Under the pieces are notes generated by a model that was not told where the DNA came from, searched no databases, and saw nothing but the letters and a program-made list of their open reading frames with translations. Below are positions 48,782 to 57,432 of a stretch of DNA of 64,000 bases, piece by piece (the first letter of the stretch is position 1; every line of letters starts with the position of its first letter). Position numbers and translations under genes: made by a program. Origin of the DNA: JAHDVS01 sp964370985 (GTDB taxonomy: Bacteria > Actinomycetota > Thermoleophilia > Gaiellales > Gaiellaceae); NCBI GenBank assembly GCA_964370985.1, contig CAYJLE010000008.1, positions 1 to 64,000 on the forward strand, in the 5' to 3' direction.

Positions 48782-49155
48782 CCAGCGGACGTACCCAGAC
48801 GTCCAGCCCGCCGCTGGATCCGCTGCTGGTCGCGCTGGGGTTTACCGCAGAGGAACTTGACGCCCGGGCCGCGCGGCTGCGCGGGGTGCCCGATACCCGC
48901 CCCGAGGCCGAGCTCCTCCGTCGCGATGCCTGGACGCGCGGTGACGAGGAGCTCGGCTGGGCCGCGTTCTGCTTCGTGGCCTTCCGCATCGCGAACACCC
49001 TGCCCGCTCTCGAGGCGCTGCTGTGCGGGCGGGCTGTCCCCAGTCGGCTTCTTGACGGGGAGACGTTGCGGCGGTTGGGGCTCGACGGGGCGGCGGGCGT
49101 TCAGTTCACGGCCGAGGGGATCCACGGGATTGACGCCGAGGAGCTCGCGGCTTGA
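48778..49155 (+). CDS. element hypothetical protein (125 aa)
   Basis: GTG 48778 overlaps the HTH gene stop. LDPLLVALGFTAEELDARAA, EELGWAAFCFVAFRIANTLP, LEALLCGRAVPSRLLDGETL. Compact helical protein; unknown. Its stop overlaps the TTG start of the ATPase, so HTH-hypothetical-ATPase form one translational unit. Confidence 0.6.
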   Translation: MTSGRTQTSSPPLDPLLVALGFTAEELDARAARLRGVPDTRPEAELLRRDAWTRGDEELGWAAFCFVAFRIANTLPALEALLCGRAVPSRLLDGETLRRLGLDGAAGVQFTAEGIHGIDAEELAA

Positions 49156-50438
49156 GCAGCGCGCCCCCGGTCCCGATCGACTTGGCGGTCGATCTCGTCG
49201 CGGCTCCCGCAGCGTCGGCGGGCGGCGCGGCGGCCGACGCTGAGCCGACCCTCGTGCTGCGACCGGTGACGGCGCGCGAGCTGTACGCGCAGCCCGACCC
49301 GCCGCAGGATGGGCAGCTCGTCGGTCCGCTTCTCGTGCGCGGGGCGCGAACCATCGTGGGAGGGCACACGGGCGAGGGCAAGACCTCGTTCGCGCTCGCG
49401 CTGATCCGTGCGGCCGTCCACGGCGGAGAGTTCCTCGACTTCGCCGGCACGGAAGGCGGCCGGGCGCTCGTGATCGACCTCGAGCAGGGGCTTCGCAGCG
49501 TGAAGCGCGCGCTCGCCGCGGCCGACCTACAGGACTCCGACCGGGTGGACTACGTTCGTCGGCCCGACGGTCTGGCGCTGGATAGCTCCCCGAGCCATGC
49601 CGGCGCGGTCAAGCGTCTCCTCGACGGCGGGCAATACTCGGTTGTCCTGCTCGACCCCTACTACAAGGCGCACGTCGGGGACTCGGCCAACGAGCGAGAT
49701 GTCGTTGATCTGATGCGGCTGCTCGACCACTGGCGCACCGAGCACGGGTTCGCTCTGCTCCTGCCGGCGCACCTTCGCAAGCCGCCCGCGCAGGACACGG
49801 GCACCCGGAAGATCGCTGTCCATGACCTCGCCGGCAGCGCCGGGCTCGCGCAGGGGGCGGAGACCATCGTCGCGATTCAGCGGGTGCGGGACGGGTACGC
49901 GCACCTCTACCTCCTGAAAGACCGGGACGGGGATCTTCCTGTCGGGGAGCGCTGGGGGCTCCTGTACGACCGAAAGACCGGGTTCCGCCGTGACCCGAAC
50001 GCGGGCCGCGAGCGCGACCTCGGGACGGAGGTCGCCGACGCGCTCGGGGCCGGGTGGAGGACTGCGCGGGAGATCGCTGTGAGCCGCGAGAAGGGCGGGA
50101 TCGGCGCGAACGTCGCGGCCGTCAAGGCCGTGCTCGAGGCGATGGTGGCGGAGGCGCGCGCGGTCAGGGAGGAGGGGCCGGAGGGGCGCCATCCGACGGC
50201 CGTCTGCTACCGCGCCAAGTGTCAACCCGCCGCCCCTGATTCACCCGATTCACGTTGCGACGTGATGCCAAGGCCGGGTGGGGTCAATCGGGTGCACCCC
50301 CTAAAGGGGGTGGTGCACCCGATTCACACACCTGACCTGAACCGGCGGGCTGGTTCACCCGACCCCGCCGAGCTCCTCGAGATCATCGCCACCGCCCCGC
50401 TTGGTGAGCTGCGCCGTCGCTTCGACGAGGGAGGTTGA
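49152..50438 (+). CDS. RepA/AAA_25-like ATPase, putative element replication protein
   Basis: 428 aa from TTG 49152. Walker A GGHTGEGKTSFALALI (residues about 70-85), Walker B YSVVLLDPYYKAHVGDS, sensor-like HGFALLLPAHLRKPP and HDLAGSAGLAQGAETIVAIQ. This RecA-fold family (plasmid RepA hexameric helicases) is common in integrative elements. A winged-helix-like segment follows (GWRTAREIAVSREKGGIGAN). The last 70 codons overlie iteron-like repeats (50242-50362), so the protein tail is poorly constrained. Confidence 0.82.
   Translation: MSSAPPVPIDLAVDLVAAPAASAGGAAADAEPTLVLRPVTARELYAQPDPPQDGQLVGPLLVRGARTIVGGHTGEGKTSFALALIRAAVHGGEFLDFAGTEGGRALVIDLEQGLRSVKRALAAADLQDSDRVDYVRRPDGLALDSSPSHAGAVKRLLDGGQYSVVLLDPYYKAHVGDSANERDVVDLMRLLDHWRTEHGFALLLPAHLRKPPAQDTGTRKIAVHDLAGSAGLAQGAETIVAIQRVRDGYAHLYLLKDRDGDLPVGERWGLLYDRKTGFRRDPNAGRERDLGTEVADALGAGWRTAREIAVSREKGGIGANVAAVKAVLEAMVAEARAVREEGPEGRHPTAVCYRAKCQPAAPDSPDSRCDVMPRPGGVNRVHPLKGVVHPIHTPDLNRRAGSPDPAELLEIIATAPLGELRRRFDEGG
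50242..50362. repeat. iteron-like repeats and nested palindromes inside the ATPase gene
   Basis: CACCCGATT at 50242-50250 and 50316-50324, its complement AATCGGGTG at 50286-50294, and a partial copy CACCCGA at 50356-50362. AATCGGGTGCACC (50286-50298) and GGTGCACCCGATT (50312-50324) are a perfect 13-bp inverted repeat enclosing a second palindrome CACCCCC-TAAA-GGGGGTG (50295-50312). Candidate origin or autoregulatory site. Confidence 0.6.
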
Positions 50439-50443
50439 TCGAC

Positions 50444-50668
50444 ATGGCCGTTCTCACACGGACGGAGTTCAAGAGGCAGCGCCCGCACGGAAGCTACCGG
50501 GGCTACCTGCGCTACATCGCGAAGAACGGGGGCCCAGCATGTCCGCCGCCGCGAAGGCGCAGCTCAAGAAGATGGGGGCGGGAGGGAAGACCTCCGCCAC
50601 GGCCGGGGCGCAGCCGTGGATCGAGCCGTACACCCTCACCCAGATCCAGCAGCTCGCCCAGCAGTTGA
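50444..50668 (+). CDS. element small basic protein
   Basis: ATG 50444: MAVLTRTEFKRQRPHGSYRG, YLRYIAKNGGPACPPPRRRS. Only the first 35 residues look selected; the rest overlaps the next gene in another frame. GGGAGGT lies upstream. Similar short N-termini recur in actinophage genes in my recollection; function unknown. Confidence 0.4.
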   Translation: MAVLTRTEFKRQRPHGSYRGYLRYIAKNGGPACPPPRRRSSRRWGREGRPPPRPGRSRGSSRTPSPRSSSSPSS

Positions 50669-51726
50669 CGCAGGCGGCGCTTCTCCCGCAGCAGCAGGCT
50701 ATCGGGCAGGCGCAGGCCCAGTACATGGGGCAGGCTGAGGCGCAGCAAGCCACGATCGGCGACTACGCGCAGCAGGCGGCCGGGCAGCTCGCCGAGATCG
50801 GCCCCCGGGTGCAGGGCGTGTACCAGGACGCGGCGGAGGCGCAGGCCGGGTTCGCCAAGGGCTTCTCCGACGGTTTGAGGCTGCTCGCGGAGCAGCAGGC
50901 GGCCGAGCAGGCCCGGATCCTTCAGGGGCAGGGGGCGCCGGCCGAGCAGATCACGCAGCTTCAGGGCCTGTCCGGCGACGCCGGCGCAGGGGACGCCCTG
51001 TACGGGTTGGGCGGGTACCTGCCGGCCGCGTCGCTCGGCCGTGAGGGGGCGGCGTGGGCGGCTGCGACGGGGGCGATGCCGTCCGTCGCGTTGGCGCAGG
51101 GCCGGCAGGATCTGGCGGCGGCGCAGTGGCAGGCTGCCGAGCAGGGAAAGCAGTTCCAGGCGCAGCTCGCCGACCTGGCCGCCCGGGCGCCCGGGATCTT
51201 CCAGGAGACCGTTCAGTCGCTTCTGGGCAACGAGCGGGAGAAATGGGCTGCCAGGTTGGCGGCGGAGCAGTTCGGCTTCGACGTGCAGCAGCAGCAGTGG
51301 GAGAACCAGTACCAGGCCGCGACCGACGCTGCCGGGGCGGCCGGGGACGCCGCGGGCGAGAGGGACGCGCAGCGGCGCGACCGTGAAGACGCGCAACTCG
51401 CCTTCAAGCAGTTGCTCGCCAAAAGCGTCGAGGACTTCGTGACGCCCGAGCAGGAGATCCCGAACCCGGATTACGACCCCAACAACCCGCTCCACGCCGC
51501 CGGGATGGGGCCGCCCGAGTACATCACCCGGCCGGAGCAACGGCCGCACTACAAGAAAGTCGTCAAGGCGATCCTGAAGGTCTACGCGGCCGAGATCAAG
51601 GTTCTCTCCCGCCGCTACAACATCAGCCAGCAGCGGATCCGACGGCTGATCCGGGAGGTGCTCGAGGCCGCCGGCTGGAAGATCACCCCCACCCGCGGCG
51701 CAGGCCCGATGGGTGAGTTCCGGTAG
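50539..51726 (+). CDS. Gln/Ala-rich putative structural protein (395 aa)
   Basis: ATG 50539. A long helical, Gln-rich stretch (LTQIQQLAQQLTQAALLPQQ, QQATIGDYAQQAAGQLAEIG, LLAEQQAAEQARILQGQGAP) is followed by ERDAQRRDREDAQLAFKQLL and a basic C-terminal helical end YNISQQRIRRLIREVLEAAG. The composition resembles internal or tape-like virion proteins. It directly precedes the 1172-aa gene (stop TAG abuts ATG), so the two are probably made together. Confidence 0.65.
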   Translation: MSAAAKAQLKKMGAGGKTSATAGAQPWIEPYTLTQIQQLAQQLTQAALLPQQQAIGQAQAQYMGQAEAQQATIGDYAQQAAGQLAEIGPRVQGVYQDAAEAQAGFAKGFSDGLRLLAEQQAAEQARILQGQGAPAEQITQLQGLSGDAGAGDALYGLGGYLPAASLGREGAAWAAATGAMPSVALAQGRQDLAAAQWQAAEQGKQFQAQLADLAARAPGIFQETVQSLLGNEREKWAARLAAEQFGFDVQQQQWENQYQAATDAAGAAGDAAGERDAQRRDREDAQLAFKQLLAKSVEDFVTPEQEIPNPDYDPNNPLHAAGMGPPEYITRPEQRPHYKKVVKAILKVYAAEIKVLSRRYNISQQRIRRLIREVLEAAGWKITPTRGAGPMGEFR

Positions 51727-54700
51727 ATGACCGCCGCCGCGGACAGGGAAGAGCGCGCGTACCAGAACAGGTCGCGTCGCAGGGCGGAACAGGCCAGGCA
51801 GCGGCGCGAACGCCGCCGGGCCCGCACCGCCGGGTTCCTGGCCGCAGCCGCCCCCGACGTCTGGGCGATCCCGGAGAAAGTCGACGAGCGCGTCAAGAAG
51901 AGACCCGGCGGGGCGGCCCTCGGTACCAAGGGCACCTACGACGTAGACAAGGAGCGGCTCGACGCGCTCGCCGCCGCCGAACGGATCAAGAAGAAGGCGC
52001 TCGCCGAAGGCCGCGACCTCACGTTCGCCGAGACCGAGCAGGTCATCCGCTACAACAAGGCGGCCGTTCAGGCCGGCCACGGCCACGTCAGCTGGGAGCT
52101 CGGAGAGCGGGCACTCGAGCAGATCGCGTCGGCGTTTCTGTACACCCCCGCCGGCCTCTACCAGCTCGCCAAAGACCCGAAAGGGACGCTGAGCGCGATC
52201 CCCGGCGCGATCGCAGAAGACTTCCGCCACCCTGGCGAGAACCCCGGCTACCTGCTCATGGACGTTCTCGGCGTCTCCGGGCTTCTCAGGTCGGGGGCGT
52301 CGAAAGCGGCGCGGGTCGCGAAAGCCAAGTCCGCCAGGGAGGCCGCCAAGGCCGCGGTGACGCCGCCGCCGGTCGGGCTGAAAGAGATCGCCCCGGGCGC
52401 GCTCGTCCCGAACCCCCGCGGGATCCCGCACCCGATCCGCGCCACGGACAGCGCCGTCGGCCGCGCCAGGGTGAAGACCCGGCGGATCGTGGCGGCCATC
52501 GACACCGCGGACGCGTCGGCGCTTCGCGATCAGGCGCGGAGGCTGCCCAAGCCGGTCGGAGAGGCGATCCGCGCCGCCGCCGAGAACACGCCGCTGGCAG
52601 ACCGGATCGCCATGTACCGCAGGGCGCTGAATGAAAGCAAGCTGACCGCGTACAAGCGGCGCAGGATCCGGGAGCGGATCGCCGCCGCCGAGGAGGCGCA
52701 GAAGCGCGGCTACCTCGTTGACGACGGGGCGAAGGTCACGATCTCGGACCGGTTCCCGGAGATCCAGGAGCTGTACGCGGCCGCGAGAGTGGAGAGCGAC
52801 AAGCTGACCGGGCTGAAGATCGAGCTCGGCCTGCTCGACCCGGAAGACGCGGCCGGCCGGATAAACAAGCCCGGCGAAATCTTCTCCGGCGGCAGGTTCT
52901 ACTCGAGGCAGGACGCGGCCAAAGACGCGGCCAAAGCAAGGCGTGCCGCGCAAACGGAGATCGCCGCCGCCGAGTGGCGAGCCAGGCCCGGGTTCCCGAC
53001 CCCGGCCGCCGCCGCAAGAATCGACGACCTGAAAGCCACCACGGCGAGGGCGGAGTCGGAGGCGCAGGCCGCCGCCGAAGCCGCCCAAGAGAGCGCCGGC
53101 ACGATAGTGGGCGGCGGCGGCCGGCAAGGCGACTTCTACTTGCCGGGCCACGCGGAGAAGGCCCCGAGTCTCGGCCCCGTCCGGTTCGGAGGCCACTCGG
53201 TCGGCGTCCCCCGCAACCCGTTCAGCCGCAAGCCCTACACCGGCGAAGCCACCCGCCACGCGCTCACCGACCCTAACCCCGTCAAAGCGCTCGCCGAATC
53301 CAGCCTCGCCGCCGAACGGCTCCGCCTCCGCCACGAAATCTGGGGGCAGGCGAAACAGGAAAGCATCACCGCCGAACAGCTCGTCAGACAGCTACGAGAC
53401 GGGGCCGTGGACGCCGCCGAAGTGCAGAAACACTGGCGGGCCGTCCGGCTCAGGCCCGGAACGAGCACGCTCGAAACCCGCGCCGTCGTCGACAACATGT
53501 TCCAGGGCGACAACCTGTTCGGCGGGAAACTCGACCTGGACGCGCTCCAGGATCTCGCCCGTGACGCCGACGCCGCCGCCCAGGTCAGGTTCTTCGACAA
53601 CCGCAGGATCCGCGCCGACACAGCGCAGCTGCGCCACGACACGACCGCGCTCGGCCACGCCGCCGATGTCCTCAACAGCCTCGCCAAGATCAGCCTGCTC
53701 CCGGCCGCCGGCACCGCCTATCTGCTCCCGAACCTGATGGGGCAGACGATGTTCGCGCTGATCCAGCAGGGGCTTAGGGCGCCGCTCGAAGTGATGGGGA
53801 GGGCGCCGCTGATCGTCCGGCAGTTGAACGGCCGGCAGAAGGCGCGGCTGCGCGCCGGATCAGGCTACGGGATCGCGGAAAGCATCGCGTATGAGCGCGG
53901 CCCGCGAGGCACCGTCCAGTGGGCGAGCGACAAGATCGGCAAGGCGTTCGGGGCTGTCCTCGACCGTCCGTGGCGTGACGCCTCGTTCGTCTACGAGGCG
54001 TGGCTGAAAGGCTACACGGACGCTCCGTCGATCAAACGGCTGCTCGACGCCCGCAAAGGAAGTGCCGAGCATCTCGACCTGATCGAGATATCGATGCGGG
54101 TGGACAGGGCGTTCGGCGACTTCCGCAACATGACCGGGTTCGAGCAGCTTTTCGTCCGGCGGCTCGTGTTCTTCTGGCCGTGGATCCGAGCGAGCGGCGA
54201 GTACGCGATCTTGCGCGCCCCCGCCGACCACCCGGTCGCGGTCGCGGCCCTCACCCAGATCGGGCGGACAGAACTGGCACGCCAGGAGCTGATGTTCGGG
54301 GAGGCGATGCTCCGCTACATGTCGCTCGACACTCCGGACGACAAAGAGGCGGTGCGGCGGCTCGGTCGGGAGGCGATGAAGCTGCTGCCGCCCGGCACGT
54401 TCATGACCGGCGACCGGGACAACGCCGGGCGCGGCCCACGGGTAATCAGCCCGCGCGCCGCCGCGATCCTCGAGGGCCCCTCGGAAGCCTACGACCTGAT
54501 CAGCGGCAGCGAACCGCTGAAGAAGCTCGCGCAGATGGTGACGCCCGCGGTAGGGCTCACCCTCACCGGCCTCGGCTACGACTCCTTCCGCGGCGACGGC
54601 TACCCCGCCAGCGCCGGCAACATGTGGTCCAGGATCGCGCAGGAGGCGACAGGCCTCTCGCGCTGGCCGAACTTCGCCTGGCAGCTCGGCAACCCGGGGC

Positions 54701-55245
54701 TTCAGGAAAACCGGGTGTTCGCCTACACGGGGCAGGATCCGTGGCGGCGCGCGCTCGGCGGCTCGCAGATGCCCAAGACGCTCAACGAACGGGTGCTTGC
54801 CGAACGGGTCAGTGACGAGCGGCGGCAGAGCAGCTCGCGGGTGAAGGCGAACCCGACCCGGGCGGAAACCGCGCGGCAGCGCATGGCGGTCGAGCGGCGC
54901 CACGCCCGCTTCGTGTTCGACGCTCGCGAGATCCCCGAATCCGACTGGCCGCAGATCGAGGCGCTCCTCGACACGAAAGAGAAACTCGACGTAGAGCTCG
55001 CCCGCCTGGGCGACGACCCAACCTACCGGGACAGGGCGCTTGCCGCCGCCCGGGTGTTCAAGGCCGTGTACCCGGACGTTGACCGGTCGTCGCTCAACAA
55101 GACGCTTGCCCAGGCCGGGTCGAGCAAAGAGTACGAGGTGATCTACCACAAGCTTCGGGAGATCCTGCTGGACAACTACTACAAGTGGGCGCGGATCGCC
55201 GATGAGACGCCCGCCACCTGGGATATGGGCTGGGTAGGGAGGTAG
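51727..55245 (+). CDS. 1172-aa phage internal-virion-like protein
   Basis: The largest gene of the element. Basic N-terminus (RSRRRAEQARQRRERRRART), a short hydrophobic stretch GYLLMDVLGVSGLLRSGASK (about 175-195), charged helical middle, hydrophobic LPAAGTAYLLPNLMGQTMFA (about 660), and MRVDRAFGDFRNMTGFEQLF followed by VRRLVFFWPWIRASGEYAIL (about 790-825). The last recalls the F-x-DY-x2-LT-x-FER...PFYxW motif of large virion/ejection proteins of podoviruses and giant polyvalent phage proteins (pattern memory). Without capsid genes its presence here is puzzling. Confidence 0.6.
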   Translation: MTAAADREERAYQNRSRRRAEQARQRRERRRARTAGFLAAAAPDVWAIPEKVDERVKKRPGGAALGTKGTYDVDKERLDALAAAERIKKKALAEGRDLTFAETEQVIRYNKAAVQAGHGHVSWELGERALEQIASAFLYTPAGLYQLAKDPKGTLSAIPGAIAEDFRHPGENPGYLLMDVLGVSGLLRSGASKAARVAKAKSAREAAKAAVTPPPVGLKEIAPGALVPNPRGIPHPIRATDSAVGRARVKTRRIVAAIDTADASALRDQARRLPKPVGEAIRAAAENTPLADRIAMYRRALNESKLTAYKRRRIRERIAAAEEAQKRGYLVDDGAKVTISDRFPEIQELYAAARVESDKLTGLKIELGLLDPEDAAGRINKPGEIFSGGRFYSRQDAAKDAAKARRAAQTEIAAAEWRARPGFPTPAAAARIDDLKATTARAESEAQAAAEAAQESAGTIVGGGGRQGDFYLPGHAEKAPSLGPVRFGGHSVGVPRNPFSRKPYTGEATRHALTDPNPVKALAESSLAAERLRLRHEIWGQAKQESITAEQLVRQLRDGAVDAAEVQKHWRAVRLRPGTSTLETRAVVDNMFQGDNLFGGKLDLDALQDLARDADAAAQVRFFDNRRIRADTAQLRHDTTALGHAADVLNSLAKISLLPAAGTAYLLPNLMGQTMFALIQQGLRAPLEVMGRAPLIVRQLNGRQKARLRAGSGYGIAESIAYERGPRGTVQWASDKIGKAFGAVLDRPWRDASFVYEAWLKGYTDAPSIKRLLDARKGSAEHLDLIEISMRVDRAFGDFRNMTGFEQLFVRRLVFFWPWIRASGEYAILRAPADHPVAVAALTQIGRTELARQELMFGEAMLRYMSLDTPDDKEAVRRLGREAMKLLPPGTFMTGDRDNAGRGPRVISPRAAAILEGPSEAYDLISGSEPLKKLAQMVTPAVGLTLTGLGYDSFRGDGYPASAGNMWSRIAQEATGLSRWPNFAWQLGNPGLQENRVFAYTGQDPWRRALGGSQMPKTLNERVLAERVSDERRQSSSRVKANPTRAETARQRMAVERRHARFVFDAREIPESDWPQIEALLDTKEKLDVELARLGDDPTYRDRALAAARVFKAVYPDVDRSSLNKTLAQAGSSKEYEVIYHKLREILLDNYYKWARIADETPATWDMGWVGR

Positions 55246-55247
55246 CG

Positions 55248-55364
55248 ATGGGTCTCGCGCAGGACATCAACCGGCTGCTGAAGCAGCGCGGCTCCCCGAT
55301 GGCCGGCCTCGGCGGGGCGCTCACGCGGGCCCGGGCGGCCCAGACCGCGATCGTGGGGCGCTAG
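55248..55364 (+). CDS. 38-aa small protein
   Basis: MGLAQDINRLLKQRGSPMAG, LGGALTRARAAQTAIVGR. GGGAGG precedes ATG 55248 and it starts 2 bp after the 1172-aa gene. An amphipathic N-terminal helix is likely; too short to classify. Confidence 0.55.
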   Translation: MGLAQDINRLLKQRGSPMAGLGGALTRARAAQTAIVGR

Positions 55365-55370
55365 CAGACC

Positions 55371-55652
55371 GTGCACGAGCCAGCAGACATGCTCGGCGCG
55401 GTCGATGCGGTCGAGACAACGGTGGCGCTGCTCGACCTTCAAGACCGCCTGTCGCGGATCGCGTCGATGCCGCCCGGCGAAGACCGCGACCGCGAGATCC
55501 GGGACGGGCTTCGCGCCGCCAAGGAACTCGACGCCAACGCCGCAGCCCGCCGCGAAGAAGCGGAACGCGCGCTCGCCGAGCAGACCCTCGGCGGCTGCGG
55601 GTGGCGCCTCCCCCGGCCAGGGCTTCGCCTCCCGAGACGGTACGTGCCGTGA
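55371..55652 (+). CDS. element small protein, paralogue 1
   Basis: 93 aa from GTG 55371: TVALLDLQDRLSRIASMPPG, EDRDREIRDGLRAAKELDAN, AAARREEAERALAEQTLGGC. The core is clearly homologous to the next gene, so these are tandem duplicates. Helical coiled-coil type; function unknown. Confidence 0.6.
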   Translation: MHEPADMLGAVDAVETTVALLDLQDRLSRIASMPPGEDRDREIRDGLRAAKELDANAAARREEAERALAEQTLGGCGWRLPRPGLRLPRRYVP

Positions 55653-55864
55653 CGGGCGCCACGGGCACCACCGAGATGACCGAAGCGCTGCTCGATCTGC
55701 GCGACCGGCTCGCTCTCATCGCGGCGCTGCCGCCCGGCGAAGACCGCGATTGTGCGATCAGAGACGGACACCGAGACGCCCAGGCGCTCTGGGCCGTGGC
55801 CGCCCGCCAGCGCGAGGAGGCGCAGCGACGGCTCGCGAAGCTCGAGCGGGGGGAGCCTCAGTGA
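55649..55864 (+). CDS. element small protein, paralogue 2
   Basis: 71 aa from GTG 55649 (GTGA overlap): EALLDLRDRLALIAALPPGE, DRDCAIRDGHRDAQALWAVA, ARQREEAQRRLAKLERGEPQ. Same spacing of LLDLxDRL and PPGEDRD as in its neighbour, with about half the residues identical. Confidence 0.6.
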   Translation: MTGATGTTEMTEALLDLRDRLALIAALPPGEDRDCAIRDGHRDAQALWAVAARQREEAQRRLAKLERGEPQ

Positions 55865-56082
55865 GGCCCAGCGCAGCGCAACTGCTCAGGACGCCGGAGG
55901 CGCTGCTCAGCCGGACGCATCTTCGCGAGCTCGGCCTCGAGCGGCGCGCTGTCGACGCTGTCTTTCGCCGCCTGCCGGTTGTCGTGCTGCCCGGCTACAC
56001 CAGGCCGTTGATCCGCGCCTGCGACTTCCGCGAGCTGCTCGAGGAGAGCACCTACCGCGGCGACCGCGTACGCTCGCGCTGA
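55861..56082 (+). CDS. small HTH-like protein next to integrase
   Basis: 73 aa from GTG 55861 (GTGA overlap). LLSRTHLRELGLERRAVDAV, FRRLPVVVLPGYTRPLIRAC, DFRELLEESTYRGDRVRSR: pattern of excisionase-type winged helices in which a helix precedes a turn and a wing. Directly before the integrase (1 bp), the usual place for an excisionase. Confidence 0.65.
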   Translation: MRPSAAQLLRTPEALLSRTHLRELGLERRAVDAVFRRLPVVVLPGYTRPLIRACDFRELLEESTYRGDRVRSR

Positions 56083-56083
56083 C

Positions 56084-57133
56084 GTGGCGTCCGTCTGGAT
56101 CACCACCCGACTGACGCGAGCCGGCGCCAGACGCTACCGGGTCGAATACCGGCTCGGTGGCCGGGAGAGCCGGACACTGTACGGCGGCAGCTTCAAGACG
56201 CACAGGGAGGCGCTCGAGCGCAAGCGCTGGGTCGCCGCGGAACTCGCCGGGCTCCGCGTGCCCGACGTTCGCGTGCTCCAGCGAGAGCCGGAGCGGGCGC
56301 CGACGCTCGCCGCGGTGGCGGCGCGCTGGCAGGAGAGTCGGGTGGACGTGCGCGGCTCGACCGTGATCCAGCATCGCACCGCGCTCGGCCGGGTTCTGCC
56401 GGTTCTCGGCTCGCGCCGGGTTGACGAGCTGACGGCCGCCGACGTGGCCGCGTTCGTAGCCGGGCTCGACGAGAAGGGGTATGCGCGCGAGTCGATCCGC
56501 AAGAGCGTGACGGCAATCGCGATGGCGCTCGACCACGCGGGCGTGAGCCCGAACCCTGCGCGGGATCGGGTGCGGGTCCGGCTGCCGCTCGAGGAGCCCG
56601 AGGAGCTGGAGCCGCCGACCGCCGAGCATGTCGAGGCTGTCGCCCGGCTGCTTGCCCCGGCCTACCGGCTGGCGCTGCTCGTGGTCGACGCGACCGGCTG
56701 CCGCGTTGGCGAGCTCGGCGCGGCCCGCGTCGGCGATCTTGACGAGGACAGGCATGGCTGGCTCGTCCGCGCCTCCGTCGCCAAGACCCGCCGGCCCCGC
56801 TGGGTCGAGCTACCCGAGGATCTCTGGCGGGCGCTCCTCGAGCGGCTGCCGCCCCGGGATGACCGCGACCCGCAAGCGCCCCTGTTCGGCGACGCGACCG
56901 CCGACCGGCTACGCACGGCGATCGGGCGGGCGTGCAAGGCCGCGGGCGTGCCGCGGTTCAGCCCGCACGCGCTCCGGCATCGGCGGGTCAGCCTGCTTCA
57001 CAAGCACGGGCTCTCCTGGGCGGAGATCGGCGCTCTCGTCGGCCAGCGCTCCCGAATCGTCACCGCGGACGTCTACTCGCACGCCCTCGTCGACTCGCGC
57101 GAGGTCGATCGCTCTCGGCTTCTCGCCCGGTGA
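56084..57133 (+). CDS. tyrosine-type site-specific integrase
   Basis: 349 aa from GTG 56084. Arm-binding N-terminal strand VWITTRLTRAGARRYRVEYR, SAM-like core LAAVAARWQESRVDVRG, catalytic Arg in VVDATGCRVGELGAARVG, HALRHRRVSLLHKHG (HxxR) and DVYSHALVDSREVDRS (Tyr nucleophile). Integrates into tRNA-Val, whose 3' end flanks the element. Transcribed towards attR, 300 bp away. Confidence 0.92.
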   Translation: MASVWITTRLTRAGARRYRVEYRLGGRESRTLYGGSFKTHREALERKRWVAAELAGLRVPDVRVLQREPERAPTLAAVAARWQESRVDVRGSTVIQHRTALGRVLPVLGSRRVDELTAADVAAFVAGLDEKGYARESIRKSVTAIAMALDHAGVSPNPARDRVRVRLPLEEPEELEPPTAEHVEAVARLLAPAYRLALLVVDATGCRVGELGAARVGDLDEDRHGWLVRASVAKTRRPRWVELPEDLWRALLERLPPRDDRDPQAPLFGDATADRLRTAIGRACKAAGVPRFSPHALRHRRVSLLHKHGLSWAEIGALVGQRSRIVTADVYSHALVDSREVDRSRLLAR

Positions 57134-57142
57134 ACGGTACGC

Positions 57143-57307
57143 CTACCGCTCGCGCTCTCGCTCGAGCACCTTCTCCACCTGCTTCGCCGCTCGCCGCTCG
57201 CCCTTCTTTCGATGGTGCACGAGCGATCGCCAAACGCCGATCGGGAAGAGGAAGATCCAGAGCAGGATGCGTCCGAAGTAGAACACCGGGGCGAACAGTG
57301 CGCGCAT
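57143..57307 (-). CDS. 54-aa membrane protein at right end of element
   Basis: MRALFAPVFYFGRILLWIFL, FPIGVWRSLVHHRKKGERRA, AKQVEKVLERERER: one hydrophobic helix and a highly charged helical tail. Convergent with the integrase. Typical of small host proteins too, but its place inside the repeat marks it as cargo. Confidence 0.6.
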   Translation of the reverse strand: MRALFAPVFYFGRILLWIFLFPIGVWRSLVHHRKKGERRAAKQVEKVLERERER

Positions 57308-57432
57308 GAAACGATCATCACGCACCACACGAGCCGTGTCCAGTCCAGCAACCCGGAACCGGCGCAGACGTGCTCGCGGCGTGCTTCCCCCGGTGCATAC
57401 CTCGGTTCCAAAAAAGCGCTCTGAGCAGGGAT

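Noticed and set aside
50512..53334. A 940-codon minus-strand frame opposite the element's large genes
   Set aside because: Antisense shadow; composition Arg/Gly/Leu, no motif, and the plus strand has coherent coupled genes.
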